Source: an uncultured Eubacteriales bacterium (lineage in GTDB: Bacteria > Bacillota > Clostridia > Christensenellales > Aristaeellaceae). From it: a stretch of 64,000 bases of DNA. Below are positions 8,810 through 18,834 of the stretch, one piece after another. How positions within the stretch are numbered: position 1 is the stretch's first letter; each line of letters begins with the position of its first letter. Location: NCBI GenBank assembly GCA_902764875.1, contig CACWXP010000007.1, forward strand, positions 1 to 64,000, written 5' to 3'. The position numbers and the translations under genes were made by a program. The notes under the pieces were generated by a model. The model had not been told where the DNA came from. It ran no database searches and saw only the letters and a list, made by a program, of their open reading frames with translations.

Positions 8810-11707
8810 TTGAAAAGAATCATTTCGCTTCTGCTTTGCATATTGCTTCTGCTGGGCGTGGGCCTGGCGGGAAGCGCGGCGGCAAAGGAGAAAGAGCCAA
8901 AGGTCGTGCGGGTCGGGTGGTACGAGTCTGCCTTCCACAACACGGATTCCTTCGGGCGGAAGAGCGGATACGGGTACGTGTATCAGCAGCGGGTTGCGAT
9001 CTACACCGGGTGGACCTATGAATATATCGAGGGCAGCTGGTCGGAGCTGCTGGAGATGCTGATGGCCGGCGAACTGGACCTGCTGACCGACGTTTCCTAT
9101 ACCCCGGAACGGGCGGAGAAGATCCTGTATTCCGCCGAACCGATGGGATCGGAAGGGTATCATGTTTTTATATCACCGGACAACCGGGAGATTCTGCCGG
9201 ACGATTTTTCCACGCTGAACGGCAAAAAGGTCTGCGTCAACAGGAACAGCATCCAGGAGCGGCTCTTCACCGAATGGTGCGGGGAGCACGGGGTGGAGGC
9301 GGAGATCGTCGGAACGGCGGAGAAGACGCCGGTGCTGCTGGAAAAACTGGCGGCGGGCGAGTTTGACGCGCTGGTGACGCTGGATACCTATGCCAACACC
9401 GCCGATATCGTTCCGGTATGGAAGATCGGGCGGGCGGAATCCTTCTTCGGCATCAACAAAAACCGGCCGGACCTGAAGAAGGACCTGGACACGGCGATGA
9501 ACCGCCTGCTGGGGGACAACCGGGACTTCAACCAGCAGCTGGCGGAACGGTTCAACCGGAGCGGATCGGTGAGCAGCTTCGTGACGCCGGAGGAAAAGAA
9601 ATGGATCGACGAACACGGGGCGATCCGGGTCGGCTACCGGGATAACTTCCTGCCCTTCTGCGGAACGGGGGAGGACGGAACGACGCTGACCGGCGCTCTG
9701 GCGGACTATCTGAAATATGCGGAGAATTGCGAGAAAAACGCGCAGCTGCAGTTTGAAACGCGGGGGTTTAAGACCAGCGACGAAGCGATCGCGGCGCTGA
9801 AAAACGGGGAGATCGACTGTCTGTTCCCCCTGAGCCTGAGCGCATACGACGGGGAACAGCTGGGGATCGCGACGACGGATCCGCTGGTTGTGAGCGAAAT
9901 ATTCGCAACGGTGCGGACCAACGACACCCGGGGCATTTCGCGGGACGAGGAGCGGACGGTCGCCCTCGTCGGCGGAAATCCGAGCTACGACGCTTTTGTG
10001 AAGGACTATTTCCCCAAGTGGAAAATCGCCTATTATGAGGACGGGGACGCGGCCTTTCAGGCGGTGGCTTCCGGGGAAGCCGACTGCGGCCTGGCGAGCA
10101 ATTACCGGATCGGCAGCATCGGGGACGCGTTGGTGAAATACAAGCTTTCCCCGCTGACGACGGACGGGGTGATGAACGCCGCCTTCGCCGTGCGCCGGGA
10201 GGACGACAGTCTCTATTCCATTCTGAACAAGGTGACGAGGCTATATCCGGAATCGGACATCAACACCTCGCTGACAAGATATGCCTTCCAGCCGAAAAAC
10301 GTGACCGTTGCGGACCTGCTGCGGGAGCACTGGCTTTCCATCCTGGCCGTGGGCGCGCTGGTCGTGATCGTCATCCTGGTGCTGATCCTTTGGAACCTGC
10401 GCACTTCCGCCCGGATGGAGGAGGGGCAGCAGATCATTTCACAGGCGGAGCGGGATCCGCTGACGGGCCTGTACAACTGGAACTTCTTCCTGATTTATAC
10501 CGGGAAGCTGAATCGCGAACATCCGGAAAAGCACATGGACGCGGTGGCCTTGAACATCGACCGATTCCATTCCGTGAACGCGCTGCACGGCCGTGACACC
10601 GGCGACGGCGTGCTGCGGGAGCTGGGCAAAGAAATCGGCCGATATGCGGAGGAAACGGGCGGCATCGCGAGCCGCTCCCACGCCGACCGATTCAACATCT
10701 ACTGCCCGGAGGGCGGTGATTGGCAGGCGCTGCTGGAGCGGCTGCAGGCGAAGATGGATGAAGCCTTCAAAAAGGCAGGGATTCACCTGCGCATGGGCGT
10801 GAAGCCCTGGCAGGCGGGCATTGAGCCGGAAAGCCAGTTCGACAAGGCGCGGACGGCCTGCAACCTGGCGCGGGGAGAATCCAGGAACAGACCTTATGTT
10901 TACGACGACGCCATGGAGCAGCGGGAGGAGCGGGATCAGCGGCTGCTGAACGACCTGCCCTACGCGCTGGAGAACCACGAACTCGAGGTGTATTACCAGC
11001 CCAAATACGATATTCGGGGGGACCGGCCCATGCTGAACAGCGCGGAAGCGCTGGTGCGGTGGAACCATCCGGAGCTGGGCCTGATCTCGCCGGAGGACTT
11101 TATCGGCCTGTTTGAAAAGAACGGGCAAATCAGCATGCTGGACAACTTCGTATGGGAGGCTTCGGCGCGGCAGATCGCTGACTGGCGCGACCGCCTGGGC
11201 ATCCGGATGCCGGTTTCGGTGAACCTTTCGCGGGTGGACGTGTTTGATCCGGACCTGATTGCGAAGCTTGGCCGGATTTTGCGGAAAAACGGCCTGGAAA
11301 GCCGGGACCTGAAGCTGGAGGTGACCGAATCGGCCTACACGGAGAACGCGAGCCAGGTGGTCCGGGTGATCGAGAAGCTGCGGGGGAAGGGCTACGAGAT
11401 CGAAATGGACGACTTCGGCAGCGGCTATTCCTCGCTGAACATGCTTTCCTCGCTGCCGGTGGACGTGCTGAAAATGGACATCGCCTTCATCCGGAACATC
11501 GAGCGGAACGCGAAGGACTTCCGGCTGGTGGAACTGATCATCGACATCGCCCGGTATCTGAAGGTACCGGTGGTGGCGGAAGGCGTGGAGACGGAAAACC
11601 AGCTGCGGCTGCTGAAGAACGCGGGATGCGACATCGTGCAGGGCTATTACTTCTCACGCCCCCTGGCTGCACGGGAATTTGAAGAGAAGATCTTCGGAAG
11701 GGGCTGA
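8810..11707 (+). CDS. Membrane sensor: two periplasmic-binding domains, degenerate GGDEF, active-looking EAL
   Basis: About 965 residues. A signal peptide is followed by two tandem SBP_bac_3-type binding domains (about 30-245 and 265-490), one transmembrane helix (about 510-532), a GGDEF-like domain and a C-terminal EAL domain. The GGDEF signature reads SHADRF, so cyclase activity is probably lost. The EAL domain keeps EALVRW, NLSRVD, LEVTESA, DDFGSGYS, LKMD and AEGVET, consistent with active c-di-GMP phosphodiesterase. The likely start is the TTG at 8810, six bases after AGGGGG; an ATG at 8804 abuts the ribosome site and an earlier TTG lies at 8792. Confidence 0.85.
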   Translation: MKRIISLLLCILLLLGVGLAGSAAAKEKEPKVVRVGWYESAFHNTDSFGRKSGYGYVYQQRVAIYTGWTYEYIEGSWSELLEMLMAGELDLLTDVSYTPERAEKILYSAEPMGSEGYHVFISPDNREILPDDFSTLNGKKVCVNRNSIQERLFTEWCGEHGVEAEIVGTAEKTPVLLEKLAAGEFDALVTLDTYANTADIVPVWKIGRAESFFGINKNRPDLKKDLDTAMNRLLGDNRDFNQQLAERFNRSGSVSSFVTPEEKKWIDEHGAIRVGYRDNFLPFCGTGEDGTTLTGALADYLKYAENCEKNAQLQFETRGFKTSDEAIAALKNGEIDCLFPLSLSAYDGEQLGIATTDPLVVSEIFATVRTNDTRGISRDEERTVALVGGNPSYDAFVKDYFPKWKIAYYEDGDAAFQAVASGEADCGLASNYRIGSIGDALVKYKLSPLTTDGVMNAAFAVRREDDSLYSILNKVTRLYPESDINTSLTRYAFQPKNVTVADLLREHWLSILAVGALVVIVILVLILWNLRTSARMEEGQQIISQAERDPLTGLYNWNFFLIYTGKLNREHPEKHMDAVALNIDRFHSVNALHGRDTGDGVLRELGKEIGRYAEETGGIASRSHADRFNIYCPEGGDWQALLERLQAKMDEAFKKAGIHLRMGVKPWQAGIEPESQFDKARTACNLARGESRNRPYVYDDAMEQREERDQRLLNDLPYALENHELEVYYQPKYDIRGDRPMLNSAEALVRWNHPELGLISPEDFIGLFEKNGQISMLDNFVWEASARQIADWRDRLGIRMPVSVNLSRVDVFDPDLIAKLGRILRKNGLESRDLKLEVTESAYTENASQVVRVIEKLRGKGYEIEMDDFGSGYSSLNMLSSLPVDVLKMDIAFIRNIERNAKDFRLVELIIDIARYLKVPVVAEGVETENQLRLLKNAGCDIVQGYYFSRPLAAREFEEKIFGRG

Positions 11708-11713
11708 GCGTGT

Positions 11714-12472
11714 ATGGCGGAAGCAATGGACCGGCCGGATGCCTTTTCCAGAACGCGGATGCTCTTCGGAGCGGAGGACATGGAGAAGCTGCGGCGGAGC
11801 CGGGTGGCCGTGTTCGGCATCGGCGGGGTCGGCGGGTACGCGGTGGAAGCGCTGGCCCGGGGCGGCATCGGCGCGCTGGACCTGATCGACAGCGACCGGG
11901 TGTGCCTGAGCAACCTGAACCGCCAGCTACACGCCACGCGCAGCACGGTTGGTCAATACAAGGTCGATGTTGCGGCAGAACGGGTGCGGGATATCAACCC
12001 GGACTGCCGGGTTGTGACGCACCGGACGTTCTTTCTGCCGGAAACAAAGGATAACTTTGACTTTTCACAATACGACTACGTCGTGGACGCGATTGACACG
12101 GTGGCCGGAAAGCTGGCGCTGGCGGAAGCGGCGCAGGCAGCAGGGACGAGGATTATCAGCGCCATGGGCGCGGGGAACAAGACGGACCCGACGGCTTTCC
12201 GGGTGGCGGACATCAGCAAAACCTCTGTGTGCCCGCTGGCGCGGGTAATGCGGATGGAATGCCGGAAGCGGGGGATCCGGCACCTGAAGGTGGTTTATTC
12301 CACGGAGCTGCCGATGCGGCCGGTGGAAGCGGCTTCGGACGGTGCGGACCCTTCGGACGGGCAAAAAAACACGACGCGGCGGGACATCCCCGGATCCACG
12401 TCGTTTGTGCCCTCGGTTGCGGGGCTGATTCTGGCGGGAGAAGTGATCAAGGACCTGATCGGCACCCCCTAA
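11714..12472 (+). CDS. tcdA: tRNA threonylcarbamoyladenosine dehydratase
   Basis: The 252-residue protein has the ThiF/E1-like nucleotide-binding motif GIGGVGGYA (residues 35-43), the DSDRVCLSNLNRQ segment and the late TSFVPSVAGL segment typical of TcdA/CsdL. It cyclises t6A in tRNA to ct6A. It starts seven bases after the sensor gene and ends four bases inside the convergent mogA gene, so the two transcripts overlap. A MoeB-type role for the neighbouring Moco genes was considered, but the sequence fits TcdA better and it is on the opposite strand. Confidence 0.85.
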   Translation: MAEAMDRPDAFSRTRMLFGAEDMEKLRRSRVAVFGIGGVGGYAVEALARGGIGALDLIDSDRVCLSNLNRQLHATRSTVGQYKVDVAAERVRDINPDCRVVTHRTFFLPETKDNFDFSQYDYVVDAIDTVAGKLALAEAAQAAGTRIISAMGAGNKTDPTAFRVADISKTSVCPLARVMRMECRKRGIRHLKVVYSTELPMRPVEAASDGADPSDGQKNTTRRDIPGSTSFVPSVAGLILAGEVIKDLIGTP

Positions 12473-12960
12473 CGGGCACAGTTGTGCTCCCAATCCGTGA
12501 GGATGGCGAGGGCATGGGGCAGGGTCGGCAGAATGACTTCCAGGTTTTCCCGGACGGCCTTCGGGCTGCCGGGCAGGTTGATGATAAGCGTGCGGCCGCG
12601 GATGCCGCTGACGCCCCGGGAAAGCATGGCCCGGGGCGTGATCTTCATGGAGGCAGCGCGCATGACCTCGGAAATGCCGGGGACATTGCGCTCGATCACG
12701 GCCAGGGTGGCCTCCGGGGTATGGTCCCGGGGGGAAAGGCCGGTGCCGCCGGTGGTGAGGATCAGATCCGCTTTGCCGGCGTCGCAAAGATCCCGCAGGA
12801 GGGCGGAGAGCGCTTCCGGATCGTCCGGAAGCAGATGGCGGCCGACGACGGTGAAATCTTCGGGGGAGAGCATTTCTTCGATCAGCGGGCCGGACGCGTC
12901 GGCGCGCTTACCACTGGCGCCGCTGTCGCTGAGGGTGATGACGGCAACTTTGTAGGACAT
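12469..12960 (-). CDS. mogA: MogA/MoaB-family molybdopterin adenylyltransferase
   Basis: The 163-residue protein starts at an ATG behind GGAGG and begins SYKVAVITLSDS, with the MPT-binding loop LILTTGGTGLSPRD and the later LINLPGSP. MogA/MoaB proteins adenylate molybdopterin before metal insertion. It is the last gene of the Moco operon. A longer upstream open frame exists but is an antisense shadow of moaA and lacks family similarity. The stop overlaps tcdA by four bases. Confidence 0.88.
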   Translation of the reverse strand: MSYKVAVITLSDSGASGKRADASGPLIEEMLSPEDFTVVGRHLLPDDPEALSALLRDLCDAGKADLILTTGGTGLSPRDHTPEATLAVIERNVPGISEVMRAASMKITPRAMLSRGVSGIRGRTLIINLPGSPKAVRENLEVILPTLPHALAILTDWEHNCAR

Positions 12961-13085
12961 TTCTTTAACCTCCGTTCGTTCAATCGGCGCACAGCCACCT
13001 TGGAGCGGCGGCTGCGCTTGTTTCACGCTAACGGGCTCAGGTCGCTTTCGTCTTCGACGAACAGCACACTGTGCTGACGCTTCCT

Positions 13086-14057
13086 TCACCCGCCGATTTG
13101 ATTCATTTTTCGTGCATCCCGGTCCGGGATATTTTCGCCGAAGCCGTGGCGCGGAGGTTTTTGGAGAATCTCCCGGCGGATGGTTTCGGTCAGTTCTTCG
13201 TCGGTGCATCCGGCGCGCGTCATTTGCCGCAGGTCCATCCCGGCGGAGCGGTTCAGGCAGAGCTTCAGCCGGCCCTCCGGTGTGAGGCGGACCCGGTTGC
13301 ACCGACCGCAGAAGGCATCGCTGACCGCAGCGATGAGGCCGATGCTGCCTTTGAAGCCGGCGGGCTTTCCATACGACGCGGGGCCCTGGCCGTGGGGCGC
13401 TTCGTCCGGCTGCAGGGGGCCGAAGGCAGCTTCCAGCATTTTGCGGACCTCGGCAACGGGGATCCCGGCCTGTGAGGCGCCGCAGCCCACGGGCATCAGC
13501 TCGATAAAGCGGACGTCGACCGGCAGATCCCGGGCGAGGGCGGCCAGGCCGGTCAGTTCCTTCTCGTTGACCCCGCGGAGGGGAACGGCGTTCAGCCGGA
13601 GGGGAAGGCCGAGATCCACGGCCTCCTGCATGACGGCCAACACGTCCCGGACGTCGCCGCAGCGGGTGACGGCAGCGTAAACCTCGGGAGTCAGGGCGTC
13701 GATGCTGAGGTTCAGCCCGTCCAGCCCGGCGGCCTTCGCTTCCGCCACGCGGCCCCGGAGGAGAATACCGTTGGAGGTCATGGTGACGCGGCGGATGCCT
13801 TCCGTTTGCTTCAGCATCCGGATGAGATCCAGACAGCCGCGGCGGGCCATGGGTTCCCCGCCGGTGACGCGCAGGGTATGGATTCCGAGACGGGAAAAGC
13901 ATGCGGCTACGCGCTGAATTTCCTCAAAGGTGAGGAGATCTTCATGGGAAAGGAGTTCCACGCCCTGCTCCGGCATGCAGTAGCGGCAGCGGAGATTGCA
14001 TTTGTCCGTGACGGAGATCCGGGCGTAATCAATGGTTCTTCCGAGCAGATCGATCAT
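13086..14057 (-). CDS. moaA: GTP 3',8-cyclase, radical SAM
   Basis: The 323-residue protein has the radical SAM cluster motif CNLRCRYC (Cys20, 24, 27), the VTGGEPMAR segment, and a C-terminal second cluster region [19 protein letters not shown]. It catalyses the first step of molybdenum cofactor synthesis. Its start overlaps the stop of moaC by four bases (translational coupling). A 125-base gap with an imperfect GC hairpin separates it from mogA. Confidence 0.93.
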   Translation of the reverse strand: MIDLLGRTIDYARISVTDKCNLRCRYCMPEQGVELLSHEDLLTFEEIQRVAACFSRLGIHTLRVTGGEPMARRGCLDLIRMLKQTEGIRRVTMTSNGILLRGRVAEAKAAGLDGLNLSIDALTPEVYAAVTRCGDVRDVLAVMQEAVDLGLPLRLNAVPLRGVNEKELTGLAALARDLPVDVRFIELMPVGCGASQAGIPVAEVRKMLEAAFGPLQPDEAPHGQGPASYGKPAGFKGSIGLIAAVSDAFCGRCNRVRLTPEGRLKLCLNRSAGMDLRQMTRAGCTDEELTETIRREILQKPPRHGFGENIPDRDARKMNQIGG

Positions 14058-14548
14058 GGGCGGTCACCGGCTTTTCGCTGATACTGTCCGGACTTTCCCC
14101 CGTCCTTTTCAAGCAGGTGAACACCGGTGATCTCCATGCCCTTGTCGACAGCCTTCAGCATGTCGTAAACCGTGAGCAGGGCGATGGAAACCCCCGTCAG
14201 CGCCTCCATTTCGACGCCGGTTTGGCCGGTGACTTTCGCGGTGCAAACGGCGGTTACGGCGCAGGCTTCTTCATCGACCCGGAAATCGACGGAAACCTTG
14301 CCGAGGTTCAGCGGATGGCAGAGGGGGATCAGGGAGGGCGTCTGCTTGACGCCCATGATGCCGGCCACCCGGGCAACGCCGAGAACGTCGCCTTTTTCGG
14401 CGGAGCCCTGCAGAAGGGCCTGCATCGCGGCGGGAGAGAGGCGGATCGTGCCCTCGGCGGTGGCCGTGCGGACGGTTTCCGCCTTGGCGGTGACATCCAC
14501 CATGACGGCGTTGCCGGCGGCGTCGAAATGCGTTAACGGGTTGGTCAT
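14054..14548 (-). CDS. moaC: Cyclic pyranopterin monophosphate synthase
   Basis: The 164-residue protein is a full-length MoaC: it opens [14 protein letters not shown] and has [19 protein letters not shown] and the catalytic-loop segment [10 protein letters not shown]. It converts the MoaA product to cPMP. Its start overlaps the upstream xdhC stop and its stop overlaps the moaA start, each by four bases. Confidence 0.94.
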   Translation of the reverse strand: MTNPLTHFDAAGNAVMVDVTAKAETVRTATAEGTIRLSPAAMQALLQGSAEKGDVLGVARVAGIMGVKQTPSLIPLCHPLNLGKVSVDFRVDEEACAVTAVCTAKVTGQTGVEMEALTGVSIALLTVYDMLKAVDKGMEITGVHLLEKDGGKSGQYQRKAGDRP

Positions 14549-15375
14549 GCTTCAAATCTCTTTTCTTCGGGAATGATCTCAATATGAACGGTGACGGCGC
14601 CGCCGCAGGCCATGCCGTCGGCATTCAGGGCGGCTTTCACTTCTGTCTCCGCCGGGGCTCCGTATGAGAGCATCTGCAGCGCCTTTTGGACGACTTCGGC
14701 TTCCAGCTCCCCGCCGCCGACGGTGCCGACGGCGATTCCGTCCGGGCGGATCAGCATCCGCGTTCCGACGCCGCGGGGCGCGCTGCCGCGGCGCTCCGTG
14801 ACAGTGGCCAGGGCCAGGGGGCCCCTGACATCCGGATCCCGCAGGGCTTCCAGCAGCTCCCGGGGCCAGCGGCCGCTGCGGTCGGTACGGTTCCTTTCCT
14901 GCACGATTTCCGCCATGACGGAAACGGCGATTTCCTCCGGGGCTTCGGAACCGATGGAGAGACCGATGGGCATATGGATGGAGGCAACCACTTCGGGGTC
15001 GCAGCTGTATTCCGATACGAGCCGCTCCCGGGCCAGGGCGGAACGCCGCCGGGAACCGAGGGCGCCGATATAGGCATGGGGCTTGCGGCAGACGGCGTTC
15101 AGACAGATGTTGTCCAGATCGTGGGAGCGGGTGACGACGACGAAAAAGGTGTCCTCATCCCCGGGAATGCGGGCGAGGCCTTCGTCAAAGGGAGCCAGGA
15201 TGACTTCGTCGGCGCCGGCGGCCCGGGCGTTTTCCGCGAATTCCGGCCGGTCCTCCAGCACGGTGACGCGGAAACCGAGCATGCGGCCGATTTTTGCCAC
15301 CGGAATGCCGATATGGCCCCCGCCGCAGACGACGAGCTTCGGATCGTCCACAGGCAGATTTTTCAGATTCAGCAT
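14545..15375 (-). CDS. XdhC/CoxI-family molybdoenzyme maturation protein with swapped domain order
   Basis: The 276-residue protein begins with the Rossmann XdhC_C domain ([13 protein letters not shown] near residue 16; ALGSRRR near 107) and ends with the XdhC_CoxI domain ([29 protein letters not shown]). In characterised XdhC the CoxI domain comes first, so the order is reversed. Such proteins load sulfurated Moco into xanthine-dehydrogenase-like hydroxylases. No molybdoenzyme lies in this window, so the client must be elsewhere. Confidence 0.82.
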   Translation of the reverse strand: MLNLKNLPVDDPKLVVCGGGHIGIPVAKIGRMLGFRVTVLEDRPEFAENARAAGADEVILAPFDEGLARIPGDEDTFFVVVTRSHDLDNICLNAVCRKPHAYIGALGSRRRSALARERLVSEYSCDPEVVASIHMPIGLSIGSEAPEEIAVSVMAEIVQERNRTDRSGRWPRELLEALRDPDVRGPLALATVTERRGSAPRGVGTRMLIRPDGIAVGTVGGGELEAEVVQKALQMLSYGAPAETEVKAALNADGMACGGAVTVHIEIIPEEKRFEA

Positions 15376-15385
15376 GATTCGATTC

Positions 15386-16408
15386 TCACTTTCCGAAACC
15401 GCAGTTCGGGAAACTGCAGATTTCGCAGTTCAGGCACAGGCCGCCTTCGCCCAGCCGGTCCAGATCCTCCTTTGTGATTTCATCGTCGGCAAAGAGGCGG
15501 GGGAGGACCAGGTCGAGGATCGTGCGATGATGATACATGGCGCAGCCGGGAACGCCGATGATCGGGATGTTTTTTTCGCCCCAGTAGCTGAGGAGGAACA
15601 TGGCGCCGGGCAGCACGGGGGCGCCGTAGGAAACGATGCGGGCGCCGGAGGCGCGGATGGTCGCGGGGGTGCGGTCGTCCGGGTCCACGCTCATGCCCCC
15701 GGTGCAGATCACCAGCTCCGACCCCGCTTCGAGGACGCGGTGGATACAACGGGTGATATGCTCGGGATCGTCGTCGCTGAGCTCGTGGCCGACGATTTCC
15801 GCCCCGAAGGCGGCAATTTTTTTCTGAATCACGGGGGTGAATCCGTCCTGAATGCGGCCGTGGAACACCTCGTTGCCGGTGGTAACGATGCCGACCTTTT
15901 TCGGCCGGAAGGGAAGCACACGGAAGATGGGCCCGCCGGCGGCGGCTTCCTTCGCGCGTTCCATTTTGCTCTTTTCGATGACGAGGGGGATGACGCGGGT
16001 GCCGGCCAGTTTGTCGCCCGGCCTGACGGGGAAATCCCCATGGCGGGAGGCGATCATCATTTCCCCGAGGGAGTTCACGGCCAGGAGCTTGCGGCGGTCC
16101 ACCTTCAGGAGACCGTCGATATCGGCGATGAGCTCGATTTTGCCTTCCTTCACGGGGGAGGCGTGCATATGCTCCCCGGCGCACAGGGTGTAGAGGATCT
16201 GCGCCGCGTCGTTTTCGTGCAGCATGTTTTCATCGTTTTCCCAGATGTAGACATGATCCTTCCCCAGGGAGAGGAGGAGCGGGATATCCTCCTCGGCAAT
16301 GATATGGCCCTTGCGGAAGGCCGGGCCCTTCTTTTCGCCGGGAATAATCTGCGTGACATCATGGCAGAGGATCTGGCCCACGGCCTCCTCTGTTTTCATC
16401 AGTTTCAT
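15386..16408 (-). CDS. MoeA-like molybdopterin-binding protein with Cys-rich tail
   Basis: About 340 residues from the ATG at 16408, which fits the family start MKLMKTEEAVG better than longer upstream frames. It has the MoCF-type fold: VGIVTTGNEVFHGR, LVICTGGMSVDPDD and the late PIIGVPGCAMYHH. It is shorter than classical MoeA and ends in CLNCEICSFPNC, a four-cysteine tail that may bind metal or an Fe-S cluster. It is the first gene of the Moco operon. Related proteins occur with molybdenum hydroxylase accessory genes in Clostridia (established context, recalled). Confidence 0.78.
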   Translation of the reverse strand: MKLMKTEEAVGQILCHDVTQIIPGEKKGPAFRKGHIIAEEDIPLLLSLGKDHVYIWENDENMLHENDAAQILYTLCAGEHMHASPVKEGKIELIADIDGLLKVDRRKLLAVNSLGEMMIASRHGDFPVRPGDKLAGTRVIPLVIEKSKMERAKEAAAGGPIFRVLPFRPKKVGIVTTGNEVFHGRIQDGFTPVIQKKIAAFGAEIVGHELSDDDPEHITRCIHRVLEAGSELVICTGGMSVDPDDRTPATIRASGARIVSYGAPVLPGAMFLLSYWGEKNIPIIGVPGCAMYHHRTILDLVLPRLFADDEITKEDLDRLGEGGLCLNCEICSFPNCGFGK

Positions 16409-16572
16409 GGATCTGACACCTGACCTTTTTGCAGGATGGATTAAATCTATATTTATTTCTGCGCGGAAGAGCGGAAACCCTTTTCCGCCGGCCGGTGGCA
16501 TTTCGGGGACGGGTGTGATAGAATGAACCGGTACGGGACAAATAATGCAGTTGAGACAGGGATGAAGGAAAC

Positions 16573-18018
16573 ATGAGAAAGGCGGCAAAACAGATCCTTT
16601 GCCTGGCGGCGGCGCTGGTGGCTGTGTGCATTGTGTGCCGGCTGGCCTTTTTCAGGGAATTCAATCTCTATGTTCCGCGGCAGGGGCCGATGGGAACCGC
16701 GGAATGGCTGCCGGAGGACGCTCCGGTGGTGGCGGAAAACACGGAGGTGCTGCGCCCCGGGAAGCCGGAAAGCAACGAACGATACATACGAATTCCCGTT
16801 GCCCCGCAGAAGAAAGGCGAAACGGACCTGCAGATCGGCGCCGGGGAAGACAAGATTTACCATGTGCTGAAGGTGGACCGGTTCCGGACGGTGTACGACC
16901 TGAACACCGGCAACTTTACCGGCGACACGGTGGTGCTGGTTGCGGTGACGGTTTTCTGGCTGCTGGTGTGTGCGATCATGGTGTGGCATTTTTTCCGCCA
17001 GACAAAGAGTACGGCTTTCTATGATTACAGCACGATCTATTACGTCGGCTTCGGCGTGTTTGCGCTGGCGACGGGGCTCGTGATGGTGAGCGTTACGGCG
17101 GCGCACATCATGCGGCCGGAGGAATACAGCATGTTTTCTGCCTACAGCGCCATCAGCCAGGCGAGCATCCGATATATGGAGCTGACCACGCCGTTCATGC
17201 TTGTCTTCGCGCTGGCCATGGCGGTGAGCAATATCGAACTGCTGCGCCACGAAGGCTTCCGGAAAACAAATGTGCTGGCGCTGGGCGTGAGCCTGCTGTT
17301 GATCCTGGGCGAGGCGGTCGGCTGGTACCTGTTCACCCGGGATTTCATGGGCTCGGAATGGGAAGGAAGGGTCCGGAATACGCTGGTGAATACCTATGCC
17401 ACCGTGTTTGTGTATTTCCAGTGCATGCTGATGGGCGCGGTGACCTGCGGGCTGCTGGCGGCCCGGCACCGGCCGGACCCGGACAAGGATTTCATCATCA
17501 TCCTCGGGTGTTGGTTCCGGAAGGACGGGACGCTGCCGCCGCTGCTGCGCGGACGGGTGGACAAGGCGCTGGAATTCTGGCGCGGGCAGAAGAAAAAGAC
17601 CGGCCGGGAGGCGCGGTTCATTCCCAGCGGCGGACAGGGGGAAAACGAAACCATGCCCGAGGCGGAGGCGATCCGGCAGTATCTGCTTCGGGAAGGGATT
17701 GACGACCGCCTGATCCTCAAGGAGGACGCATCCAAAAACACCTGGCAGAACATGACAAATTCCAAGGGGATTATTCAGGAGACGGGCGGCGGGAAAACGA
17801 TCTTCGCCACGACGAACTATCACGTTTTCCGCAGCGGGCTGTGGGCCCGGCAGGCCGGCCTGAACGCAGAGGGCATCGGCAGCAAAACCAAATGGTGGTT
17901 CTGGCCGAACGCCTTCATGCGGGAGACAATGGGACTGCTGCAGAAGCGGTGGAAGCAGGAGATTCTGTTTCTGATCGTGCTGATTGTGTTTTTCGGCGTA
18001 TTGAGTTTGATTCTGTAA
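16573..18018 (+). CDS. Membrane-anchored YdcF/SanA-family (DUF218) protein
   Basis: The 481-residue protein has an N-terminal membrane anchor, an extracytoplasmic stretch, about five further transmembrane helices (120-300), and a C-terminal DUF218 domain: IIILGCWFRKDG, LRGRVDKAL, SGGQGENE, NTWQNM and TTNYHVFRS, then a last membrane helix. The family (YdcF, SanA, ElyC) is linked to envelope integrity; the biochemical reaction is not settled. ATG start behind AAGGA. Transcribed divergently from the Moco operon. Confidence 0.78.
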   Translation: MRKAAKQILCLAAALVAVCIVCRLAFFREFNLYVPRQGPMGTAEWLPEDAPVVAENTEVLRPGKPESNERYIRIPVAPQKKGETDLQIGAGEDKIYHVLKVDRFRTVYDLNTGNFTGDTVVLVAVTVFWLLVCAIMVWHFFRQTKSTAFYDYSTIYYVGFGVFALATGLVMVSVTAAHIMRPEEYSMFSAYSAISQASIRYMELTTPFMLVFALAMAVSNIELLRHEGFRKTNVLALGVSLLLILGEAVGWYLFTRDFMGSEWEGRVRNTLVNTYATVFVYFQCMLMGAVTCGLLAARHRPDPDKDFIIILGCWFRKDGTLPPLLRGRVDKALEFWRGQKKKTGREARFIPSGGQGENETMPEAEAIRQYLLREGIDDRLILKEDASKNTWQNMTNSKGIIQETGGGKTIFATTNYHVFRSGLWARQAGLNAEGIGSKTKWWFWPNAFMRETMGLLQKRWKQEILFLIVLIVFFGVLSLIL

Positions 18019-18091
18019 GCCAAGGCATGGCGGAAAACTGTATTTGGAAAAAAACGACTTCGCTTGTTGTGGCTGAAACGAAGGGGTTCAT

Positions 18092-18727
18092 ATGAATATA
18101 ACAAACGCTTATTTTATTACGGGTACGGCTTATGCGGGTAAATCGACCATGGTCAAATTGCTCGCGGAAAAGCATAACGGGATTGCCTGCAGGGAAAATT
18201 ATCACGAAGAGTTGATGGACGAACGGCTGGACCCCGGGGAGTTCCCCTGCCTGTGCTATACGAGGGATCTGCAGGACTGGCATCATTTCATCCGGCGGAC
18301 GCCGGACGAGTACGAAGCCTGGGTGGACGGTGCCGCCGCGGAATGCGAAAAACTGGAACTGCGGATTCTGGACCGGCTGACAGAGCAGGGGAAGCCGGTG
18401 TTTGTGGACACGAATATCTCCCTGGAAACGCTGGCGCAAATGACGGATCGGCAGCATGTGCTGATCATGCTGGCCGATCCGGAAATCCCCGTACGGCGGT
18501 TTTTTGAACGGCCGGACAAGGAAAAACAGTTTCTCTATCAGCTGATGCTGGAAGAGGCGGAACCGGAGAAGGCCCTGGCAAACTTCAGGGAATGCCTGAA
18601 ACGGATCAATTCACAGGAGCGGTATGATCGGTTCCTATACTCCGGGTTTCCGGTGATCCTGCGGGATGAAAACAGGAGCGCTGAACAGACACTCGCAATG
18701 GCTGAAGAAGTTTTCGGGCTGCGATAA
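18092..18727 (+). CDS. P-loop kinase-like protein
   Basis: The 211-residue protein opens with FITGTAYAGKSTMVKLL, a Walker A motif of the AAA/kinase type, and has a VFVDTNIS segment that may be the Walker B-like strand. It resembles small nucleotide or metabolite kinases, but no substrate signature was recognised. It stands alone 73 bases after the YdcF-like gene and ends before a bidirectional hairpin. Confidence 0.6.
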   Translation: MNITNAYFITGTAYAGKSTMVKLLAEKHNGIACRENYHEELMDERLDPGEFPCLCYTRDLQDWHHFIRRTPDEYEAWVDGAAAECEKLELRILDRLTEQGKPVFVDTNISLETLAQMTDRQHVLIMLADPEIPVRRFFERPDKEKQFLYQLMLEEAEPEKALANFRECLKRINSQERYDRFLYSGFPVILRDENRSAEQTLAMAEEVFGLR

Positions 18728-18746
18728 AGCTGAACATGTTGGAAAA

Positions 18747-18777
18747 TTAAATCAGGATTATTATTATCCTGATTTAA
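18747..18777. terminator. Bidirectional hairpin terminator candidate
   Basis: A perfect 12-bp inverted repeat TTAAATCAGGAT/ATCCTGATTTAA with a 7-base loop lies between the convergent kinase-like and fucosidase genes. The AT-rich outer stem gives T-rich ends in both directions. Confidence 0.65.
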
Positions 18778-18834
18778 TAAATTCGCAGGATACATGAACT
18801 CTATCTGACTTAAAGAAGTGAATACGATGGGGAT

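Noticed and set aside
11714-12472. ThiF-family gene as MoeB for the adjacent Moco operon
   Set aside because: Motifs and length fit TcdA, and it is on the opposite strand with an overlapping stop.
12990-13030. GC-rich imperfect hairpin between moaA and mogA
   Set aside because: The stem has a bulge and lacks a T-run; it is too weak to call a terminator or a Moco riboswitch.
12961-13902. N-terminal extension of the mogA frame into moaA
   Set aside because: The extension is an antisense-type shadow in another frame of moaA; the true mogA start has GGAGG directly upstream.
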